A stretch of 51,483 nt of DNA, from the NCBI GenBank assembly GCA_009885105.1, contig VFLI01000004.1, positions 1 through 51,483 of the forward strand. Direction: 5' to 3'. Each line of letters starts with the position of its first letter. The first letter of the stretch is position 1. The translations under genes were made by a program, and so were the position numbers. Origin of the DNA: Spirochaetia bacterium (GTDB lineage: Bacteria; Spirochaetota; Leptospiria; Leptospirales; Leptonemataceae). The notes below the pieces were generated by a model. The model ran no database searches, was not told the origin of the DNA, and saw only the letters and a list, made by a program, of their open reading frames with translations. Below, piece by piece: positions 47,775 through 51,483 of this stretch.

Positions 47775-48610
47775 CAGATTGCCCCCGACAGCGCCGCAAA
47801 AGTGATGGTAATAAGAGACTGGAGAAAGTCGATTGTTGCTCTGCTTTCTCTTGTGTCTTCCACTCCGTCGCTGATTTCTCTGACCAGTATTATTACATTT
47901 TTCAGAAGACCGTTCGTTGAATTCATAAAATCCGGACGATTGACGAGGGCCGCTATGGTTCCGTTGCCTCTGTTGATTTTGTCCGTCACTTCCGCCAAAT
48001 TGTGAGTGATGCGGCGGATCGATTTGCGGTTTTCAACTATGACGGTGGCGATGCTGTAGAGCGGATCGTCGTAATTGCTGGCGCGGGCCAGCGTCACGCC
48101 GGATTTATTGGGAAGAATTCCCGTTTTTCGAAAAGCTATCAGTTCTTTCTCGTTCAGCTCGAGCATATTTTCGAGTCGCGTGTCTGGACCCAGGCGGCCC
48201 GGGATGAGTTCAATCTGCTTTTCCGACAGAGCCGAAGTGTAGCGGGAAATTATTTTGTAGTTCGAATACAGGACAATGTCCTGGTTCATGGCAAGCACGG
48301 CCATAACTGTCTGCCCCGCGGGCGGATCTTCGCGACCGGTGCTGTATTCTGGATATGGTATCGGCCAGTTATCCGTATCAACGGGAGCGTAGTGCAGATA
48401 CGAAAGCGAGCCGGAGGAAACCCCGTCGATCGAGACGGGAGATCCGATTTTCAAACCTTCTGCGGTCTTCAGGCGGACTACGAGATATGTGATTCCGTGG
48501 ATGCCTGCGACTTTTTTTTCAAAAATCGTCCGGGACATCATCAGGCCCAGAAAAAGGAAAAATCCAAGTCCGACAACTTCTTTGGAATATTTATTGATTA
48601 TTTTAATCAT
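47774..48610 (-). CDS. MCE-domain protein (second)
   Basis: This 278-residue protein has an N-terminal anchor ([20 protein letters not shown]) and a divergent MCE domain ([28 protein letters not shown]). Its C-terminal region, with [21 protein letters not shown], closely parallels the matching region of the downstream MCE protein, so the two are paralogues. The gene lies between the permease (1-base gap) and ATPase (1-base overlap) genes. It should line the periplasmic side of the transporter. Confidence 0.87.
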   Translation of the reverse strand: MIKIINKYSKEVVGLGFFLFLGLMMSRTIFEKKVAGIHGITYLVVRLKTAEGLKIGSPVSIDGVSSGSLSYLHYAPVDTDNWPIPYPEYSTGREDPPAGQTVMAVLAMNQDIVLYSNYKIISRYTSALSEKQIELIPGRLGPDTRLENMLELNEKELIAFRKTGILPNKSGVTLARASNYDDPLYSIATVIVENRKSIRRITHNLAEVTDKINRGNGTIAALVNRPDFMNSTNGLLKNVIILVREISDGVEDTRESRATIDFLQSLITITFAALSGAI

Positions 48611-48611
48611 A

Positions 48612-49394
48612 TTATCTATAGAACAAAGCTGTGATAAAATACCCCAGTATGATCACAAGCAAAAACGATGTCACAACTGCCTGCCGCACCGCAATGCCCA
48701 CACCGATCGCTCCGCCTTTTGCATCCAGACCCTGACGGCAGGAGACAGACGCAATCGTCAGACCAAATATATACGCTTTGAATATACCAACCCAGATGTC
48801 CTTGAGTCCATTCTTACTTTTCAAGACTTCAATAACCGTGTTAAAATATGTAAAATATTCCACGTTCAGCTGCGTGTTGGCCACAAGCGATCCGCCCAGA
48901 ATGCCGAGAATTGTCGCAAAAATCGAAAGAATCGGTACCATGAGAGAAAATCCAACAATTCTGGGAAGCACCAGGTATTTTATGGGATCGATCGACATGA
49001 CTTCCAGCGCGTCGATCTCTTCTGACACCGTCATCGTGCCGATTTCCGCCGCCATGGCCGAACCCACTGCAGCCGCAAGAATCAGCGCCGTCATGAACGG
49101 CGACATTTCCCTGGTCAGTGTCACAACAATCACCTGCCCGATCAGATCCTGCTGACCGAAATCCTTCAGGGCCAGTCCTGTCTGCAGACTGATGATCATC
49201 CCCGTAAACGAGGCGACGATGCTCACAACAAACAGACTTTTGTACCCTGCTATGTACATCTGACGCAAAGTTTCCTGTTTTTTAAACCAGAGAGCGTGCA
49301 GACTCAAAAATGTCCGAAATAGAAGTAAAAGCGTGTCCCCGGCGCCGCGTATCGGAGAAAAGATCTTTGAGATTGCGGAAAGGATCTTTTTCAT
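48612..49394 (-). CDS. MlaE-like ABC transporter permease
   Basis: This is the membrane component of an MCE lipid transporter (MlaE/YrbE family). The 260 residues have five or so hydrophobic segments and the family's conserved [21 protein letters not shown] and [21 protein letters not shown] stretch. It starts within the last codons of the upstream repeat-rich gene (four-base overlap). Together with the ATPase and two MCE proteins it gives a complete inner-membrane complex. Confidence 0.93.
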   Translation of the reverse strand: MKKILSAISKIFSPIRGAGDTLLLLFRTFLSLHALWFKKQETLRQMYIAGYKSLFVVSIVASFTGMIISLQTGLALKDFGQQDLIGQVIVVTLTREMSPFMTALILAAAVGSAMAAEIGTMTVSEEIDALEVMSIDPIKYLVLPRIVGFSLMVPILSIFATILGILGGSLVANTQLNVEYFTYFNTVIEVLKSKNGLKDIWVGIFKAYIFGLTIASVSCRQGLDAKGGAIGVGIAVRQAVVTSFLLVIILGYFITALFYR

Positions 49395-50812
49395 ATGTCA
49401 AACCAGAAGAGCTTCAAAGTGTTCACGGGATCCTTTTCCGGCAGGGTTTCTCTGCTGAAGCCGAGAAAGCCGCCCAGAAATTCGACGGACCAGTATGTGG
49501 GTGTGCGGTGGTATTCGAACCCCAGAAGGAACATATGAAATTCCCGCTCATTCCAGTACTGAGAATAAATTCGGAACATAGTCGCAAAATATCGATCTCC
49601 ATTTTCATAAACCTGATACTCCAACAGGGAGTACAGCGGCCCCCATATCTTTTCAAATTCGTCCGACCTCCAGGGCCAGAGAACCAGAGTGCGGAAACCC
49701 GCATTGCCCCGGCTGTCTTTGATATACTGGAAAATCGGCCAGATTTTGAAATAGTTCTCTGTTTCTCTTTCCTGCCTGTGATGCCGGACCGAATCCCAGT
49801 AAAAAGGAACGATCGTAGTATACTCCGACTCATCGGTCAGAGAATGGGTCTTGAGATTGCTGTAAAGCAGAGCGATGAATGTTCCTTCAAATTCCGCAAA
49901 CCGGTAGTACCCGTAGAAAGGAAAAATTATGTTCATACGCCGAATGGGATTGTCGCTATAGCCGTACTGATAGAGTCCCAGAAACAGCTTCAAATCAAAG
50001 GTGTTTGTTTTTTTATCCGAACCCCAGGCGGCTATGACGGGAGCCATCAGCGGAATCACAGGCAGAATTGCATGGGCGCTCAGATTGCCGTCCTGCGACC
50101 ACTTTCTTCCATAGAAAGGCCAGGCCAGAAAGTAACCGCGCGGCTCCTGCTTGTCCAGATCGTCGTACCCCCACTGGATCAGGGGCCAGAGCACTGATCT
50201 GTGTTCGTACTTTCCCGTGTGAATTTTGCTGGAATAGACAAAGAGAAAACGGAAATCGCTGCGGGTCGGGCTGCCTCCCCACATGAGTACTGGCCAGAGA
50301 ATCGAATAGGCCCGGTAATCCCTGTACGCCCAGGTCACGTATAGATTGAGAAGCACGTACTGAATTTCCGAATAGCCGATCTTGCTCCGGATACGCCCGT
50401 AAAAAGGAAAGATGCTGAAATACCGCTCTTTTTCTGTGTCTCCGCTGCCCCAGTAAAAAAACGGCGCGAGAAAAATGTCCGTATCCTCTTTGGTCTCTTC
50501 GTGGTAAAAATCGTCGCCGGTAAAAAGATACAGAGCGGTCCACTTTTTCCAGTAATTGGTTCCGTGTGAGTAAAAAATCGGATAGAGTACCGTGCTGTAA
50601 CTGTAAGCCTTCTCCTCATTTGTGTAATGACTGAAAAAAGGATGGAGTATTGTCTCCGTCTGTCCGACGGTCGAAGTCCTCTCATACAGAAAAATGAACT
50701 GCCAGTATTTGCGCGGCATCTCACCTTCGATGGATGTCGGCATCCTGGCGAGAATTGGACAGAAAGGCGTTACCAGAAGCACGGCCCAGAACAAGGCGGA
50801 GTAACGACTCAT
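49391..50812 (-). CDS. Exported proline-repeat protein heading the MCE operon
   Basis: I do not recognise this family. [22 protein letters not shown] is a signal peptide, so the protein is exported. The mature part of about 450 residues has some twelve copies of a short motif, hydrophobic-hydrophobic-x-Pro-hydrophobic-aromatic (for example ILHPFF, FLAPFF, IFPFYG, ILWPVL, VLWPLI, IIFPFY, IWPIFQ), spaced roughly 15-45 residues apart, with very many Tyr, Trp and Phe. This composition suits an outer-membrane beta barrel or a periplasmic beta-repeat protein. It is the first gene of the MCE operon and overlaps mlaE, so it may be the outer-membrane partner. I chose the ATG at 50812, 6 bases after AGGG; ATGs at 50815 and 50833 are alternatives. 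Confidence 0.7.
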   Translation of the reverse strand: MSRYSALFWAVLLVTPFCPILARMPTSIEGEMPRKYWQFIFLYERTSTVGQTETILHPFFSHYTNEEKAYSYSTVLYPIFYSHGTNYWKKWTALYLFTGDDFYHEETKEDTDIFLAPFFYWGSGDTEKERYFSIFPFYGRIRSKIGYSEIQYVLLNLYVTWAYRDYRAYSILWPVLMWGGSPTRSDFRFLFVYSSKIHTGKYEHRSVLWPLIQWGYDDLDKQEPRGYFLAWPFYGRKWSQDGNLSAHAILPVIPLMAPVIAAWGSDKKTNTFDLKLFLGLYQYGYSDNPIRRMNIIFPFYGYYRFAEFEGTFIALLYSNLKTHSLTDESEYTTIVPFYWDSVRHHRQERETENYFKIWPIFQYIKDSRGNAGFRTLVLWPWRSDEFEKIWGPLYSLLEYQVYENGDRYFATMFRIYSQYWNEREFHMFLLGFEYHRTPTYWSVEFLGGFLGFSRETLPEKDPVNTLKLFWFDI

Positions 50813-50850
50813 CATTGACCCTGCTTTTTGCATGCACGAGCTTCACGTCC

Positions 50851-50935
50851 CGCACACCCGACCCCGCGAAAACGACCCTCCCTGGCCGGTTTCGCGGGGC
50901 GCTGCGGCATCCATGCCTCCGCAATCGGGTGCGCG
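50851..50935. repeat. Nested palindrome upstream of MCE operon
   Basis: CCCCGCGAAA (50862-50871) and TTTCGCGGGG (50890-50899) form a perfect 10-bp stem. Outside it CGCACACCCGA (50851-50861) and TCGGGTGCGCG (50925-50935) pair with one mismatch, and a small hairpin around GGCAT/ATGCC (50906-50917) lies between. There is no T-tract. The rest of 50813-51104 is otherwise empty and should hold the promoter of the MCE operon. Confidence 0.6.
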
Positions 50936-51104
50936 GCACGCGAACGCTCTAATGCTCGCAAATACGCAAAGTTTTTACATTTAGGAGAAGAATACCGCCG
51001 ACAGAATCTGGGCAGGGTGATTCCATGAATAATTGCTAATAAAGGCATGAATAATCCGGATTTTTGCAACGAGGGATGATCCGCTCGATAAGGTAAAGAA
51101 AAAA

Positions 51105-51324
51105 TTAAACAAAGGACGAGGCAGGAAGCATGGGATAGTGTTTACGATTCCCTGTCCAGAGTCGAAAATCATTGAGCTGTGCACAGGCAGCTATGAGTGT
51201 ATCTGCAATCGTGAGATTTTGACTCTTCTTGAATCGATGCCAGAAAGATCAGTCCGACGGCTTCCTCCGTCAGCGCGAAAAAGCGAAGTTTAATTTCTTC
51301 GTATGGCAGGTAAAAAAAATGCAT
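51105..51324 (-). pseudogene. VapC-like PIN toxin remnant
   Basis: On the minus strand the frame ending at TAA 51105-51107 reads WHRFKKSQNLTIADTLIAAC and then LWTGNRKHYPML, which is the C-terminal half of a VapC PIN-domain toxin (the conserved D-x-L-I-A-A and T-x-N-x-K-H-[FY] motifs). A TGA precedes it in this frame. The upstream piece continues in another frame (YEEIKLRFFALTEEAVGL), so there is a frameshift near 51240-51255. The N-terminal half with the first catalytic Asp is missing; the sequence there becomes a terminator and IS DNA. An IS insertion probably removed it. Confidence 0.65.
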
Positions 51325-51353
51325 TCATGGAAGGCAAAAACCTCCCATGAATG
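51311..51353 (-). terminator. Intrinsic terminator after transposase gene
   Basis: Read on the minus strand, CATTCATGGGAGG pairs with CCTTCCATGAATG (13 bp, one mismatch) around a six-base loop, followed after two bases by eight T residues. It sits about 35 bases past the stop of the transposase fragment, so it should end that transcript. Confidence 0.75.
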
Positions 51354-51386
51354 TTTCACTTATATGAAAAGTTAAGGGGCCGTAAT

Positions 51387-51483
51387 TTAATAATTTGGAC
51401 ATATGGTATAGTTCCAATCTCCGTGAAAAGTTGAGCGTCTTAAACGAACGGCCGCGAGATCTTCATCGGAAACTGTCCTTCCC
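51387..51483 (-). mobile_element. ISAzo13-like transposase, 3' end (cut by window edge)
   Basis: The last 31 codons before TAA (51387-51389) read VSDEDLAAVRL and then FHGDWNYTICP, matching the C-terminal signature of ISAzo13 / Rhodopirellula-type DDE transposases (VSDEDxAxxxL, FHGxWNYTIxP). The remainder of the gene lies beyond the window. The element ends next to a broken vapC gene, so it probably inserted into it. Confidence 0.75.

Noticed and set aside
50981-51184. Minus-strand frame of 67 codons
   Set aside because: It overlaps the VapC motifs in a different register; the register with the conserved PIN motifs is preferred.

Overview
The window reads as one contig from a diderm (Gram-negative) bacterium, most likely a spirochaete related to Leptospira/Leptonema. 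The grounds are: an Asn in RpoB at the position of E. coli Ser531, as known from Borrelia and Treponema; RpoB and RpoC of about 1,232 and 1,406 residues without the large proteobacterial RpoB insertions; rpoBC joined to the str, S10, spc and alpha genes in one block; and Mla/MCE lipid-transport genes, which need an outer membrane. The taxonomic call is inference from protein features, not from a search. Both ends of the contig lie in repeated DNA: the first 79 bases recur, inverted, inside a recombinase gene at 2814-2892, and the last 97 bases are the 3' end of an ISAzo13-like transposase gene.

Layout. (1) 1-3334: the right edge of an integrated element. It holds a 522-residue orphan protein, a divergent large serine recombinase, and a tRNA-Val(GAC) gene whose 3' end supplies the recombinase's last codons and stop. 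(2) 3383-8847: a tightly overlapping minus-strand operon for surface glycan (methyltransferase-like protein, two GT4-type glycosyltransferases, DedA membrane protein), then divergent gmd (GDP-mannose 4,6-dehydratase) and a cysteine-free Rrf2 regulator. (3) 8877-39166: some 30 kb of minus-strand expression genes, read from high to low coordinate: tRNA-Thr, tRNA-Trp, secE, nusG, rplKAJL, rpoBC, rpsL, rpsG, fusA, tuf, S10 cluster, spc cluster with secY and adk, infA, rpmJ, rpsM, rpsK, rpoA, rplQ. rpsD is not between rpsK and rpoA, and rpmG is not near the tRNA pair. (4) 39256-43879: a 529-residue protein with three copies of a 22-residue motif, a small unknown protein, an MlaF-like ATPase, a nucleoside-phosphorylase-family enzyme and a secreted protein. 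(5) 44116-46161: two plus-strand lipoproteins, a frame-broken secreted-protein gene and a hairpin cluster. (6) 46159-50812: an MCE operon (repeat-rich exported protein, MlaE permease, MCE protein, MlaF ATPase, second MCE protein). (7) 50813-51483: palindromic spacer, a vapC remnant, a terminator and the IS fragment.

How the genes fit together. The core block encodes secretion (SecE, SecY), transcription (alpha, beta, beta', NusG) and most of translation. Many gene pairs overlap by 1-4 bases, so translational coupling is likely. The flanks are envelope functions: glycan assembly on the left and phospholipid transport on the right. The most unusual items are the 79-bp inverted repeat inside the recombinase, the proline-repeat exported protein that opens the MCE operon, the triple-motif 529-residue protein, the lysine-rich tails on L17 and L29, and degenerate CTCTGCG/CTCCGTG/TTCGTGG-type strings in three separate spacers.
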